Positions 33,457 to 42,103 of a stretch of DNA of 64,000 nt are shown here, piece after piece (positions within the stretch are counted from its first letter, which is position 1; every line of letters begins with the position of its first letter). The translations under genes were made by a program, and so were the position numbers. The notes beneath the pieces are model-generated. The model was not told the origin of the DNA. It did not search any database and worked only from the letters and a program-made list of their open reading frames with translations. Source of the DNA: Mycolicibacterium gilvum (lineage in GTDB: Bacteria; Actinomycetota; Actinomycetes; Mycobacteriales; Mycobacteriaceae); contig NZ_UGQM01000001.1 in NCBI RefSeq assembly GCF_900454025.1, positions 4,588,001 through 4,652,000 of the forward strand. The letters are read 5' to 3'.

Positions 33457-34050
33457 ATGTCGACTGCACCGTATGGCGTCCGTCTGCTCGTAGGTGCGGC
33501 AGTGACCGCCATCGAGGAGACCCGCAAGCTCCCCCAGACCATCCTGATGTACCCGATGACGATCGCGAGCCAGATCGCCCAGCTGGTCATGAAGATGCAG
33601 CAGGACGTCGCAGTCCTGGTCATCAAGGGCGACGAGACGCTGGAAACGATCTTCCCGCCCAAGGACGAGCAGCCCGAGTGGGCGACGTTCGACGAGGACT
33701 CCGGCGCCGACCGGGACTCCGACGACGGCAGGGACGTCGGAGACGTCGTGGAGCTGCCCGTCCGGGACGGTGAACGCCTCACCGAGGGTCGGTTCGCGCT
33801 GTTCAGCGGTGATCCCGAGGTCCCGAAGCAGGATGCGCCCGCCGAGACACCCGCCGCGTCCGCCGATGCACCCGAGATCGTCGCGGAGATCGAGTACGAC
33901 TCGCTGACGCTGGCTCAGCTGCGCGCCCGCCTGACATCGCTGCGGGTGCCCGACCTGGAGGCCCTGCTGGCCTACGAGGAGTCGACGAAGGCACGCGCGC
34001 CCTACCAGACGTTGCTCGCCAACAGGATCACGCGCGCATCGGCGAAGTGA
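33457..34050 (+). CDS. Lipid-droplet-associated-type protein
   Basis: 197 residues, positional orthologue of Rv1109c. The N-terminal 55 residues ([39 protein letters not shown]) form an amphipathic, mildly hydrophobic helix region suited to lipid-surface binding; the middle is acidic and disordered; the last 50 residues ([26 protein letters not shown]) form a helical bundle. Mycobacterial proteins of this family carry the name lipid droplet-associated protein. The stop overlaps the xseA start (GTGA), so it is expressed with exonuclease VII. The functional link between them is unknown. Confidence 0.72.
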   Translation: MSTAPYGVRLLVGAAVTAIEETRKLPQTILMYPMTIASQIAQLVMKMQQDVAVLVIKGDETLETIFPPKDEQPEWATFDEDSGADRDSDDGRDVGDVVELPVRDGERLTEGRFALFSGDPEVPKQDAPAETPAASADAPEIVAEIEYDSLTLAQLRARLTSLRVPDLEALLAYEESTKARAPYQTLLANRITRASAK

Positions 34051-35294
34051 CGCCGGAGGGGGCAGACGGCGCCCCCGGACAATCGGCGGACAATCCGTTC
34101 CCGGTCCGGGGCGTTGCGATCCGCGTCGCGGGCTGGATCGACAGGCTCGGCGCGGTGTGGGTGGAGGGGCAGATCGCCCAGCTCACGCTGCGGCCGAACT
34201 CGAACACCGCGTTCATCACGCTGCGCGACCCGGCCGCCGACATGTCGTTGTCGTTGACGTGTCCGCGTGGCCTCGTGGTCAACGCGCCCGTGAAGATGTC
34301 CGAGGGCACCCAGGTGATCGTCTACGGCAAGCCGAGCTTCTACACCGGTCGCGGCACCTTCTCGCTGCGCGTCAGTGAGATCCGCGCGGTCGGAATCGGC
34401 GAGCTCCTCGCCCGCATCGAGCGGCTGCGGAGGCTGCTGGACGCGGAGGGACTGTTCGATCCGCGCCTGAAGCGCCCCATCCCGTTCCTGCCGGACACCA
34501 TCGGGCTGATCACCGGTCGCGCGTCGGCCGCCGAACACGACATCATGGCCGTCGCGTCGGGCCGGTGGCCCGCGGTGCGGTTCGCCGTGCGTCACACCGT
34601 GGTCCAGGGCCCCAACGCCGTGCCGCAGATCGTCGACGCCCTGCGCGCACTGGACGCCGACCGCGACGTCGACGTGATCGTGCTCGCCCGCGGTGGGGGC
34701 AGCGTCGAGGACCTGCTGCCGTTCTCCGACGAGACGCTGTGCCGCGAGATCGCCCGGTGTACGACGCCGGTGGTCAGCGCCATCGGCCACGAACCGGACA
34801 ATCCGCTGTGCGATCTGGTGGCCGATCTGCGCGCGGCGACGCCGACCGATGCGGCCAAGCGGATCGTCCCCGACACCGCCGCCGAGCAGGCGCTGATCAC
34901 CGAGTTGCGCCGGCGCAGCGCACGCGCGCTGCGCAACTGGGTGAACCGGGAGGCCCATGTCGTCTCGCAGCTGCGCAGCCGGCCGGTGATGTCACGCCCG
35001 CTGGCGGCCATCGACGCGCGTACCGACGAGATCGGCCGGGCCCGCGCCGCGGTCCGCCGCGACATCGCCCGCCTGCTGCGGGTCGAGTCCGACCGCGTCG
35101 GGCACCTGTCGGCCCGGCTGACCACACTGGGTCCGGCGGCGACCCTGGCACGGGGGTACGCCGTCGTGCAGACGGTCCCGGATGCCGGTGATCCGCGGAT
35201 ACTCGGGTCGGTCGCGGACGCACCGGCCGGCACCCGGTTGCGGGTGAGGGTCGCAGACGGGGCGATCACGGCGACGAGCGAGGGTGGACAGTGA
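34047..35294 (+). CDS. xseA: Exodeoxyribonuclease VII large subunit
   Basis: 415 residues. An N-terminal OB fold binds single-stranded DNA (about 15-110, with [18 protein letters not shown]), followed by the catalytic domain with [13 protein letters not shown] and the conserved [17 protein letters not shown] and [10 protein letters not shown]-terminal helical region contacts XseB. Exonuclease VII degrades single-stranded DNA from both ends. GTG start at 34047 within a GTGA overlap; the stop overlaps xseB by 4 bp, which should keep subunits stoichiometric. Confidence 0.96.
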   Translation: MTPEGADGAPGQSADNPFPVRGVAIRVAGWIDRLGAVWVEGQIAQLTLRPNSNTAFITLRDPAADMSLSLTCPRGLVVNAPVKMSEGTQVIVYGKPSFYTGRGTFSLRVSEIRAVGIGELLARIERLRRLLDAEGLFDPRLKRPIPFLPDTIGLITGRASAAEHDIMAVASGRWPAVRFAVRHTVVQGPNAVPQIVDALRALDADRDVDVIVLARGGGSVEDLLPFSDETLCREIARCTTPVVSAIGHEPDNPLCDLVADLRAATPTDAAKRIVPDTAAEQALITELRRRSARALRNWVNREAHVVSQLRSRPVMSRPLAAIDARTDEIGRARAAVRRDIARLLRVESDRVGHLSARLTTLGPAATLARGYAVVQTVPDAGDPRILGSVADAPAGTRLRVRVADGAITATSEGGQ

Positions 35295-35500
35295 AGCCTA
35301 TTAGTGAGTTGGGGTACGAAGAGGCGCGCGATGAACTCATCGATGTCGTGGAGCAGCTCGAGCATGGCGGCTTGGACCTCGATGCTTCGCTCAAATTGTG
35401 GGAAAGGGGCGAAGAACTGGCTAAACGCTGTGAGCAGCACTTAGCCGGGGCGCGCGAGCGGGTCGAGAAGGCGTTGGCCGCCGGCCACGACGACGACTGA
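35291..35500 (+). CDS. xseB: Exodeoxyribonuclease VII small subunit
   Basis: 69 residues of the XseB fold, two helices forming a hairpin: [36 protein letters not shown] is the family signature region. Several XseB copies bind each XseA. The GTG start at 35291 is coupled to xseA. The gene ends about 40 bp before the KstR box of the next transcription unit. Confidence 0.95.
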   Translation: MKPISELGYEEARDELIDVVEQLEHGGLDLDASLKLWERGEELAKRCEQHLAGARERVEKALAAGHDDD

Positions 35501-35537
35501 CCCCGGCTCCAGGGTTTTCCGGTCCGACCCTCGAAAT

Positions 35538-35559
35538 TGGAACACGTTTCAGTTATTCT
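35538..35559 (+). promoter_or_regulatory. KstR-type box and -10 of 3beta-HSD gene
   Basis: TGGAACACGTTTCA (35538-35551) fits TNNAACNNGTTNNA. It lies directly before the -10 hexamer TATTCT (35554-35559), which is six bases from the ATG. A bound repressor would block RNA polymerase. KstR control of the orthologous M. smegmatis 3beta-HSD gene has been reported. Confidence 0.75.
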
Positions 35560-35565
35560 GCCCGC

Positions 35566-36678
35566 ATGGGCGATGCAACGCTGCGGACAGATCTCGGCCG
35601 GGTGCTGGTCACCGGCGGCTCCGGTTTCGTCGGGGCCAACCTGGTCACCGAACTCCTCGAACGGGGCCTGCACGTGCGCTCCTTCGACCGGGTCGCCTCG
35701 GCGCTGCCCGCACACGCGCGCCTGGAGATCTTCGAGGGCGACATCACCGACGCCGACGACGTCGCCGCCGCGGTGGACGGCATCGACACCGTGTTCCACA
35801 CCGCGGCGATCATCGACCTGATGGGCGGCGCGTCGGTCACCGAGGAGTACCGGCAGCGCAGCTTCGCCGTCAACGTGACCGGCACCCAGAACCTCGTGCA
35901 CGCCGCGCAGAAGGCCGGCGCCAAGCGGTTCGTCTACACGGCTTCCAACAGCGTCGTGATGGGCGGGCAGCGCATCGCCGGCGGCGACGAAACCCTGCCG
36001 TACACCGAACGTTTCAACGATCTCTACACCGAGACCAAGGTGGTCGCCGAGAAGTTCGTACTGTCCCAGAACGGGATCTCGGACATGCTCACCTGCTCGA
36101 TCCGTCCCAGCGGCATCTGGGGCCGGGGCGATCAGACGATGTTCCGCAAGGTGTTCGAGAGCGTACTCGCCGGACACGTCAAGGTGCTCGTCGGCAACGA
36201 GAACGTCAAGCTCGACAACTCCTACGTGCACAACCTCGTGCACGGATTCATCCTGGCCGCTGAACATCTCGTCGACGGCGGCACTGCACCTGGCCAGGCC
36301 TACTTCATCAACGACGGCGAGCCGATCAACATGTTCGAGTTCGCCCGCCCCGTGGTCGAGGCGTGCGGCGAGCCGTTCCCGAGGTTCCGGGTTCCGGGTC
36401 GGCTGGTGTGGTTCGCGATGACGATCTGGCAGTTCCTGCACTTCAAGTTCGGACTGCCCAAGCCGTTGCTGGAACCGCTTGCGGTGGAACGGCTCTACCT
36501 GGACAACTACTTCTCGATCGCCAAGGCGCAGCGCGATCTCGGTTATCAACCGCGCTTCACCACCGAACAGGCGCTGGAGCAGTGCATCCCGTACTACGTC
36601 GAACTGTTCGACCGGATGAAGCGCGAAGGCGGCGCGCCGGTCGTGCAGGCCGCCGCACCCGCCCCGCCGAAGGGCTGA
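35566..36678 (+). CDS. 3beta-hydroxysteroid dehydrogenase (cholesterol oxidising)
   Basis: 370 residues, extended short-chain dehydrogenase, orthologue of Rv1106c. NAD-binding GGSGFVGANLV at residues about 13-23, FHTAAI, and the catalytic Tyr-Lys in YTETKVVAEKF. A membrane-proximal segment (LVWFAMTIWQFLHFKF) is typical of 3beta-HSD/isomerases. It oxidises cholesterol to cholest-4-en-3-one, the entry to sterol catabolism. It is under a KstR-type operator and a leaderless promoter. An alpha/beta hydrolase gene follows 12 bp later in the same transcript. Confidence 0.92.
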   Translation: MGDATLRTDLGRVLVTGGSGFVGANLVTELLERGLHVRSFDRVASALPAHARLEIFEGDITDADDVAAAVDGIDTVFHTAAIIDLMGGASVTEEYRQRSFAVNVTGTQNLVHAAQKAGAKRFVYTASNSVVMGGQRIAGGDETLPYTERFNDLYTETKVVAEKFVLSQNGISDMLTCSIRPSGIWGRGDQTMFRKVFESVLAGHVKVLVGNENVKLDNSYVHNLVHGFILAAEHLVDGGTAPGQAYFINDGEPINMFEFARPVVEACGEPFPRFRVPGRLVWFAMTIWQFLHFKFGLPKPLLEPLAVERLYLDNYFSIAKAQRDLGYQPRFTTEQALEQCIPYYVELFDRMKREGGAPVVQAAAPAPPKG

Positions 36679-36690
36679 GAAACTTCGCGT

Positions 36691-37398
36691 ATGCCGCAGT
36701 TCCGCTTCGCCGACACCGACGATGCGCGCATCCGCTACCTGGACTCCGGCGGAGACGACTACGGCGCGCCCGTGGTCTTCGTGCCCGGCTTCACCTGTGT
36801 CGCAGACGATTACGTCGAGGTTCTGCCTGCGCTCGGCCGCCGCGCCGCCGTCGTGGAACTCCGTGGACACGGACACAGCATCGGCACCGGCCGGTTCGAC
36901 TCAGAGGCGTTGACCGGTGATGTCGGCGCCGTCGTCGACGCCCTGACCGCCGGACCCGTGCACATCATGTCGTTCTCGCGGGGGACGACGTATGCGCTGC
37001 TGTGGGCGCTCACCCACCGCGACCGCGTGCTCTCGGTGTCCATCGGTGACTACGTGCCCGAAGAGATCGAACTGTCCGACGACACCGCGCTCGGCCTGCT
37101 CGGCGGCCGATGGCGCGGGACGCCGGTCAGCGAGCGCGTCGACCGCGATGCCGGACTCGCGACGATCCGCTCGGCGCGCACACAGTCGTTGTGGGAGCGG
37201 CTGGCGCAATGGCAGCCGCCGCTGCTCGTCGTCCGCAGCCCGAACGCGCCGATCGTCGACGACGACGCCTGGACCCGCTACCGCGACGAGTTCCCGGGCG
37301 CGACGATGCGCGAGTTCCCCGACTCCCCGCACGACATCTTCCGCCCGGAGCGCAACCGCTACCCGGTGCTAGTCCGCGAGCACATCGAGTCGCGGTAG
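36691..37398 (+). CDS. Alpha/beta-fold hydrolase
   Basis: 235 residues. Oxyanion loop VPGFTCVADDY, nucleophile elbow MSFSRGT (Ser within S-F-S-R-G, a variant with Ser instead of the first Gly), acid candidate DDDAWTRY and the catalytic His in DSPHDIFRPE. It is small, without a large lid. Its position directly downstream of 3beta-HSD, in the same transcription unit, suggests a role with sterol esters or related lipids, but this is inference. Its 3' end overlaps the convergent GGDEF-EAL gene by 30 bp. Confidence 0.82.
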   Translation: MPQFRFADTDDARIRYLDSGGDDYGAPVVFVPGFTCVADDYVEVLPALGRRAAVVELRGHGHSIGTGRFDSEALTGDVGAVVDALTAGPVHIMSFSRGTTYALLWALTHRDRVLSVSIGDYVPEEIELSDDTALGLLGGRWRGTPVSERVDRDAGLATIRSARTQSLWERLAQWQPPLLVVRSPNAPIVDDDAWTRYRDEFPGATMREFPDSPHDIFRPERNRYPVLVREHIESR

Positions 37399-39768
37399 CG
37401 CCGCGGCGTCGACCAGGTCGGGCAGCCGGGCCGCGTCCGTCGGCCTGCCGAAGTAATAGCCCTGCCCGATGTCGCACTGCTTGTCGCGCAGCCAGTGCGC
37501 GGTCACCGGTTCCTCGACCCCTTCGGCGACGACGACGATGTTCAGCACGTGCGCGAGGTCGATGACGGCCGACACCACTGCGGCCGCGCGCGAATCCTCA
37601 GTCACCGGCGCCACGAAGTACCGGTCCAGCTTGATCTCGTCGATCGGGAGGTCCCGCAGATAGGACAGTGCCGAGTAGCCGCTGCCGAAATCGTCGATCG
37701 CGACCCGGATTCCGCAGAGGCGCAACTGCTGCAGGACGTCGGTCACCGTCCCGAGATCGTCGACGACGAGGTCCTCGGTGATCTCGACGGTCAGCATGTC
37801 TGCGGTCAGCCCACGCTTCTCCAGGGCGCCGAGCAGCCGGTCCGGCAGCTGCGCATCCCGCAAAGTCGGGGCGAAGAGGTTGACCGCCACCGGGATTCGC
37901 ACCCCCTCGGCCACCCAGGCGGCGGCTGCGTCGAGAACCTTGTCCACCACGAGGTCGGAGACCGGTCGCATCAGACCGTGCTGACGCACCAGTGACATGA
38001 AGGCGCCCGGATAGAGCAGACCGAGTCGAGGATGCGGCCACCGCAGCAGGGCTTCGACGCCGATGATGCACCCGGTCCGCAGCGCGACCTTCGGTTGGTA
38101 GACCATCTCCAACTCGCCGGCGTCGATGGCGCGGCGCAACTCCCCCAACAACTGCACCTTCGCCGCGCCCGCCCCGGGCTTGCGGTCGGGGCTGTCGACG
38201 ATCGAGTCCGCGTCGGGGCCGGGAAGCGTCATGTCCGGGTCGAAGGTGTAGACGCGCGACGACCGCGATTTCTTCGCGGTGTACATCGCCATGTCGGCCC
38301 GCTTGATCAGGGTCTGGGCAGATATGTCGGGTTCGTCGTGCGACGCGACCGCGACACCGATGCTGGGGTGCATCAGGATCTGGTGCCCGTCCACGACGAA
38401 CGGTTCGGTGAACGCTTCGGCCACCCGCTGCGCGATCAGATCCGAAGACACCTCGTCGCCTTCGAGCAGCAGCGCGAACTCGTCGCCGCCGACACGGGCC
38501 ACGGTGTCACCGCTGCGCACGCAGTCGACGATGCGACGTCCCGCACTGACCAGGAGGCTGTCGGCGACCGGGTGCCCCAGACTGTCGTTGACCAGTTTGA
38601 AGTCGTCGAGGTCGAGGGAGATGACGGCCACCGAGCGGTTGTCGCGCTCGCGCAGCATCAACGCGTGCGCCAACCGGTCCTGGAAGAGCGACCGGTTCGC
38701 CAGCCCGGTCAGCGGATCGCGCAAAGCCCTCTCGGCGGCCAGGGACAGGAGGTACCGGTTCTCCCGGGCCGCCACGGCCTGCCGCAGACACACGGCCGCG
38801 GTGATGAACGGCACGATGAGGCGTTCCAGCCCCGACATCACCACCAACGGCCCGATGGTTCCGGCGATCATGAACGGCACGTACGGCAGCCACACGGACA
38901 CGTTCGGCGGCACTGTCAGCGCCCGGCGGTTCGACATCGTGGTGGACCGTGCCATCTGCCCGGCCGCCGCGAAGCACACCAGGCCGGCGGCCCATACGAC
39001 GTCCAGCCAGCTGCCGGTGGAGTAGGTCCCGTTGACCACGGCATGGGCGAAACCGATGTCGGCGATGGTGGTCAGGGCGAACGCCGCGACCACCCTGGTC
39101 AGCACGGCCCGGTAGCGGATGTCGGACCGCACCAGGACCGACACCGTCACACCGAGGGCGACGATGTCGAGCACCGGGTACGCCGTCGCGACCACCAGCG
39201 TCAGGCGGTCGCCCTGATGGTCGGCGTACACGTCCTTCAGCGAGATGATCCAGGCGAGCAGGAACGCGGAGAGCGCGATCGTCACACCGTCGAGTGCGAC
39301 CCGGAGCTTCGAATGCCGGGTCGACCCCATTCCGTACCGGGCCATCGTCAACACGGCCAGCACCGCGAGAATGGTGGACACCAGGTAGAACCCGTCGGCC
39401 GGCGACGGGAACAGCTGTGTGCGCAACGCGCTCTCGCGGATCAGCCAGGTCAGGTCACCCAGGGCGTACGCGGCCAGGGCGGCCGCCATCAACGTCCAGG
39501 ATCTGCGCGCCCGCCCGCGGGCACTGCGCGCCGCCTGCCACGCGCTCACCGCGGCGAAGCAGGACAACGCGAGCGTGATCGCGTTGTCGAGAGTTCGCAC
39601 CGGGAGTCCGCGGTCGCTGTCGACGGCAAGCAGGATCGCCAGCCCGACGGTCAGACCTATCGGTATCCACAGCCAGGGCCTCGCCTGAGGCCGGATCCGG
39701 CCTTTACTCACGGCGCCCCCATGCACTACCACCGCGCCCCGAGAATGGCGGACGGGTTTGCTCATCAT
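37369..39768 (-). CDS. Membrane GGDEF-EAL c-di-GMP enzyme
   Basis: 799 residues. Residues about 30-330 carry nine or ten membrane helices. A GGDEF domain follows, with the intact motif RVGGDEFALLLEG near residue 425, so diguanylate cyclase activity is expected. Then comes an EAL domain with VEALLRW near 570, DDFGSGYSALSYL and EGVEEP, so phosphodiesterase residues are also intact. The protein can in principle make and degrade c-di-GMP, like the single bifunctional enzyme of many mycobacteria. Two adjacent Met codons (39768, 39765) are alternative starts. A CRP-like palindrome lies 75 bp upstream. Confidence 0.92.
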   Translation of the reverse strand: MMSKPVRHSRGAVVVHGGAVSKGRIRPQARPWLWIPIGLTVGLAILLAVDSDRGLPVRTLDNAITLALSCFAAVSAWQAARSARGRARRSWTLMAAALAAYALGDLTWLIRESALRTQLFPSPADGFYLVSTILAVLAVLTMARYGMGSTRHSKLRVALDGVTIALSAFLLAWIISLKDVYADHQGDRLTLVVATAYPVLDIVALGVTVSVLVRSDIRYRAVLTRVVAAFALTTIADIGFAHAVVNGTYSTGSWLDVVWAAGLVCFAAAGQMARSTTMSNRRALTVPPNVSVWLPYVPFMIAGTIGPLVVMSGLERLIVPFITAAVCLRQAVAARENRYLLSLAAERALRDPLTGLANRSLFQDRLAHALMLRERDNRSVAVISLDLDDFKLVNDSLGHPVADSLLVSAGRRIVDCVRSGDTVARVGGDEFALLLEGDEVSSDLIAQRVAEAFTEPFVVDGHQILMHPSIGVAVASHDEPDISAQTLIKRADMAMYTAKKSRSSRVYTFDPDMTLPGPDADSIVDSPDRKPGAGAAKVQLLGELRRAIDAGELEMVYQPKVALRTGCIIGVEALLRWPHPRLGLLYPGAFMSLVRQHGLMRPVSDLVVDKVLDAAAAWVAEGVRIPVAVNLFAPTLRDAQLPDRLLGALEKRGLTADMLTVEITEDLVVDDLGTVTDVLQQLRLCGIRVAIDDFGSGYSALSYLRDLPIDEIKLDRYFVAPVTEDSRAAAVVSAVIDLAHVLNIVVVAEGVEEPVTAHWLRDKQCDIGQGYYFGRPTDAARLPDLVDAAALPRLDVLAD

Positions 39769-39842
39769 ACGGCCTGAATTGACGTGGAATTACCGCAGCG
39801 TGCTGCGTCCCGGGTTCAGCTCCAGTTCGCGGCGCATTTCGC

Positions 39843-39856
39843 GTGACCGGCATCAC
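39843..39856. promoter_or_regulatory. CRP-like palindrome upstream of GGDEF-EAL gene
   Basis: GTGACCGGCATCAC has the GTGA-N6-TCAC core of the mycobacterial cAMP receptor protein site. It is centred about 80 bp before the GGDEF-EAL start codon, in the only sizeable non-coding gap around it (39769-39965). The rest of that gap shows no other feature I can support. Confidence 0.5.
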
Positions 39857-39965
39857 GAAATTTCGCGCAGGCCGACACGGCGCGTGGCCATTCCGCCGCC
39901 GAGGTCCATGCCATCGAGTTTGCCGAAACCGCTTACAGGTGAACAGGGCCGTTAGTCCCCGACCG

Positions 39966-40430
39966 TCAGCCGCCCTCGGCGATTCTCCTGATCGCCGCGA
40001 GCGTCGCCGGAATCCCGTCGCGCGCCGCGTCACTGCGCGTGACGATCTCGGCGTCGGCCTCGGATCCGAAACGCTCGTGGAACCCGTCGATCCCCTTGGG
40101 CAGGAACTCCCACGACTCGGTCAGCAGGGTGCCGTCGCCGTCGGGTTCGAGGGTGTATCCCCAGCGCACCCATCCGTCGTTGACCTCCCACGCGAACTCC
40201 CGGCCCGGTTCGGCCGCCACCACCTGGCTGCGCGTCTCCCAGGTCCGCTCGGGCAGTTCGTTGCGGCCGGTGAACCAGGCGCCCACCCGCGGACCGGCGC
40301 CCTCGTCCCACCAACAGGCCTTGCACACCGGACTCCACTCGCCCGTTCGCGTCACATCGGACACCAGCGCGTACAGCTTCTCCGGCGGTACGGCCACGGC
40401 GATGGACCCGGATCGCTTCAGTTCGGTCAC
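39966..40430 (-). CDS. SRPBCC (polyketide cyclase/START-like) protein
   Basis: 154 residues. ELKRSGSIAVAVPPEKLYALVSDVTRTGEWSP is the typical START-like entry, followed by KACWWDEGAGPRVGAWFTGRN and a long C-terminal helix. Family members bind hydrophobic ligands in a helix-grip cavity; many mycobacterial copies are uncharacterised. The GTG at 40430 is chosen because the family N-terminus begins there; the frame is open further upstream, over the divergent gene. A KstR-type box 26 bp before the start could control it together with the divergent SDR. Confidence 0.82.
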   Translation of the reverse strand: MTELKRSGSIAVAVPPEKLYALVSDVTRTGEWSPVCKACWWDEGAGPRVGAWFTGRNELPERTWETRSQVVAAEPGREFAWEVNDGWVRWGYTLEPDGDGTLLTESWEFLPKGIDGFHERFGSEADAEIVTRSDAARDGIPATLAAIRRIAEGG

Positions 40431-40455
40431 CCCGCAGAGTGTGCCACCCCATAAT

Positions 40456-40469
40456 TGGAACTCGTTCCA
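40456..40469. promoter_or_regulatory. KstR-type operator between SRPBCC and SDR genes
   Basis: TGGAACTCGTTCCA, an almost perfect palindrome fitting TNNAACNNGTTNNA. It is placed between divergent genes, 24 bp before the SDR ATG and 26 bp before the SRPBCC GTG. Confidence 0.65.
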
Positions 40470-40492
40470 CCCCGAGTCGAAGGGCCAACTGG

Positions 40493-41269
40493 ATGAGCAA
40501 CAGTAGCGAGCGGGTCGCCGTGATCGTCGGCGGCGCATCAGGCATCGGATGGGCGACGGCCCAGGCCCTGGCCGCCGAGGGATGCAGGGTGACGATCGCC
40601 GACCGCAACGCCGACGGCGCCCGCGAACGGGCGTCCGAGCTCGGATCCGGGCACCGCGCCGAAGCCGTCGACGTCACCGACGAGGACTCGGTGGCGCGAT
40701 TGTTCGACGCGATCGGCCCGCTGGACATCGCGGTGAACTGCGCCGGGTTCAGCAACGTCGGCCTGATCACCGACATGGCCGCCGAGGACTTCCGCGCCGT
40801 CATCGACGTCTGCCTCAACGGCGCCTTCATCGTCACCAAGCACGCGGGACGGCATCTGCGCCGGGGAGGGTCACTGGTGCAGATCAGCTCGCTCAACGGC
40901 CGCCAGCCCGCCGCCGGCATGAGCGCCTACTGCGCGGCCAAAGCGGGGCTGTCGATGCTGACCCAGGTGGCCGCGCTGGAGATGGGGCCTCGCGGCATCC
41001 GTGTCAACGCGGTGGCCCCCGGCTTCGTCCACACCCCGCTGACGGCCGCCGCCGCGTCGGTCCCCGGCGTCGTCGAGGACTACGTCGACAACACCGCGCT
41101 GGGGCGCGCGGGCACCCCCGAGGACATCGCCGCCGCGGTGGTCTTCCTGTGCTCCCCCGGCACGTCCTGGATGACGGGTGAGGTGCTCGACATCAACGGT
41201 GGCGCGCACCTGAAGCGCTACCCCGACGTGATGGGCCACGTGATGAAGCTGATGGAGCCGGCCTCGTGA
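40493..41269 (+). CDS. Short-chain dehydrogenase/reductase
   Basis: 258 residues, classical SDR. Cofactor motif VGGASGIG, NCAGFSN, catalytic Ser in QISSLNG and Tyr-Lys in YCAAKAG. Acidic residue D at the end of beta-2 (IADRNADGA) suggests NAD(H). The ATG at 40493 is preferred to an earlier in-frame codon because it follows GAAGGG and starts at the family N-terminus. The stop overlaps a second SDR (GTGA), so the two form an operon under the KstR-type box. A steroid or hydroxyacyl substrate is plausible but unproven. Confidence 0.88.
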   Translation: MSNSSERVAVIVGGASGIGWATAQALAAEGCRVTIADRNADGARERASELGSGHRAEAVDVTDEDSVARLFDAIGPLDIAVNCAGFSNVGLITDMAAEDFRAVIDVCLNGAFIVTKHAGRHLRRGGSLVQISSLNGRQPAAGMSAYCAAKAGLSMLTQVAALEMGPRGIRVNAVAPGFVHTPLTAAAASVPGVVEDYVDNTALGRAGTPEDIAAAVVFLCSPGTSWMTGEVLDINGGAHLKRYPDVMGHVMKLMEPAS

Positions 41270-42093
41270 GCTCCACCGCAGACTTCGCGGGAAAACAGGC
41301 TCTCCTGACCGGCGGCGGCTCCGGCATCGGCGCCGCACTGTGCCGCGCCCTCGACCGGGCCGGCGCGCACGTGGTGTGCACCGACATCGACGAACTGGCC
41401 GCCGAGCGGGTGGTCTCCACGCTCAGCTCACGGGCGCGGGCAGCGCGTCTCGACGTCACCGATGCCGCGGCCGTTCAGGCGGCCGTCGACGACGTCGAGG
41501 CACGGGCGGGACGCCTGGACCTGATGTTCAACAACGCCGGCATCGTGTTCGGCGGCGAGACCGAACTGCTGACACTCGACCAGTGGAACGCGATCATCGA
41601 CGTCAACATCCGCGGCGTCGTGCACGGGGTCGCGGCGGCATACCCGCTGATGCTGCGGCAGGGTCACGGGCACATCGTCAACACCGCCTCGATGGCGGGG
41701 CTCGCCGCCGCCGGCCATCTGACGAGTTACGTCGCGACCAAGCATGCGGTCGTCGGGCTGTCCCTGGCGCTGCGCTCGGAGGCGCTGTCGCAGGGTGTCG
41801 GAGTGCTCGCCGTGTGCCCGGCGGCCGTCGAGACGCCGATCCTGGACAAAGGGGCGGTCGGATCGTTCGGCGGGCGCGACTTCTTCCTGCGCGCGCAGGG
41901 CGGTAAGGCCTACGACGCCGACCGACTGGCGCGCGACGTGCTCGACGCGATCGCGCGCAACAAGGCAATCCTGATCAAACCTCGTGTGGCACATGCGCAG
42001 TGGATCCTCAACAGGCTGGCACCGACAGCCCTGAACCGGTTGGCCGCACGGTTTCTCTCCGCACAACAGTCATCGGCGGTCAACTCCGGATAG
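41266..42093 (+). CDS. Short-chain dehydrogenase/reductase
   Basis: 275 residues, classical SDR: TGGGSGIGAAL, NNAGIVFGG, Ser in NTASMAG and Tyr-Lys in YVATKHAVVG. The C-terminus has an extra hydrophobic/basic segment (MAHAQWILNRLAPTALNRLAARF-like, positions about 240-265) typical of membrane-associated mycobacterial SDRs. The GTG start at 41266 is coupled to the preceding SDR. The substrate is unknown. Confidence 0.87.
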   Translation: MSSTADFAGKQALLTGGGSGIGAALCRALDRAGAHVVCTDIDELAAERVVSTLSSRARAARLDVTDAAAVQAAVDDVEARAGRLDLMFNNAGIVFGGETELLTLDQWNAIIDVNIRGVVHGVAAAYPLMLRQGHGHIVNTASMAGLAAAGHLTSYVATKHAVVGLSLALRSEALSQGVGVLAVCPAAVETPILDKGAVGSFGGRDFFLRAQGGKAYDADRLARDVLDAIARNKAILIKPRVAHAQWILNRLAPTALNRLAARFLSAQQSSAVNSG

Positions 42094-42096
42094 TGT
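42091..42096 (+). promoter_or_regulatory. -10 element of AI-2E family gene
   Basis: TAGTGT overlaps the preceding SDR stop codon, with seven bases to the ATG at 42104. A leaderless start separates this gene from the SDR operon and argues against the GTG at 42095. Confidence 0.45.
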
Positions 42097-42103
42097 GCGC
42101 CCC

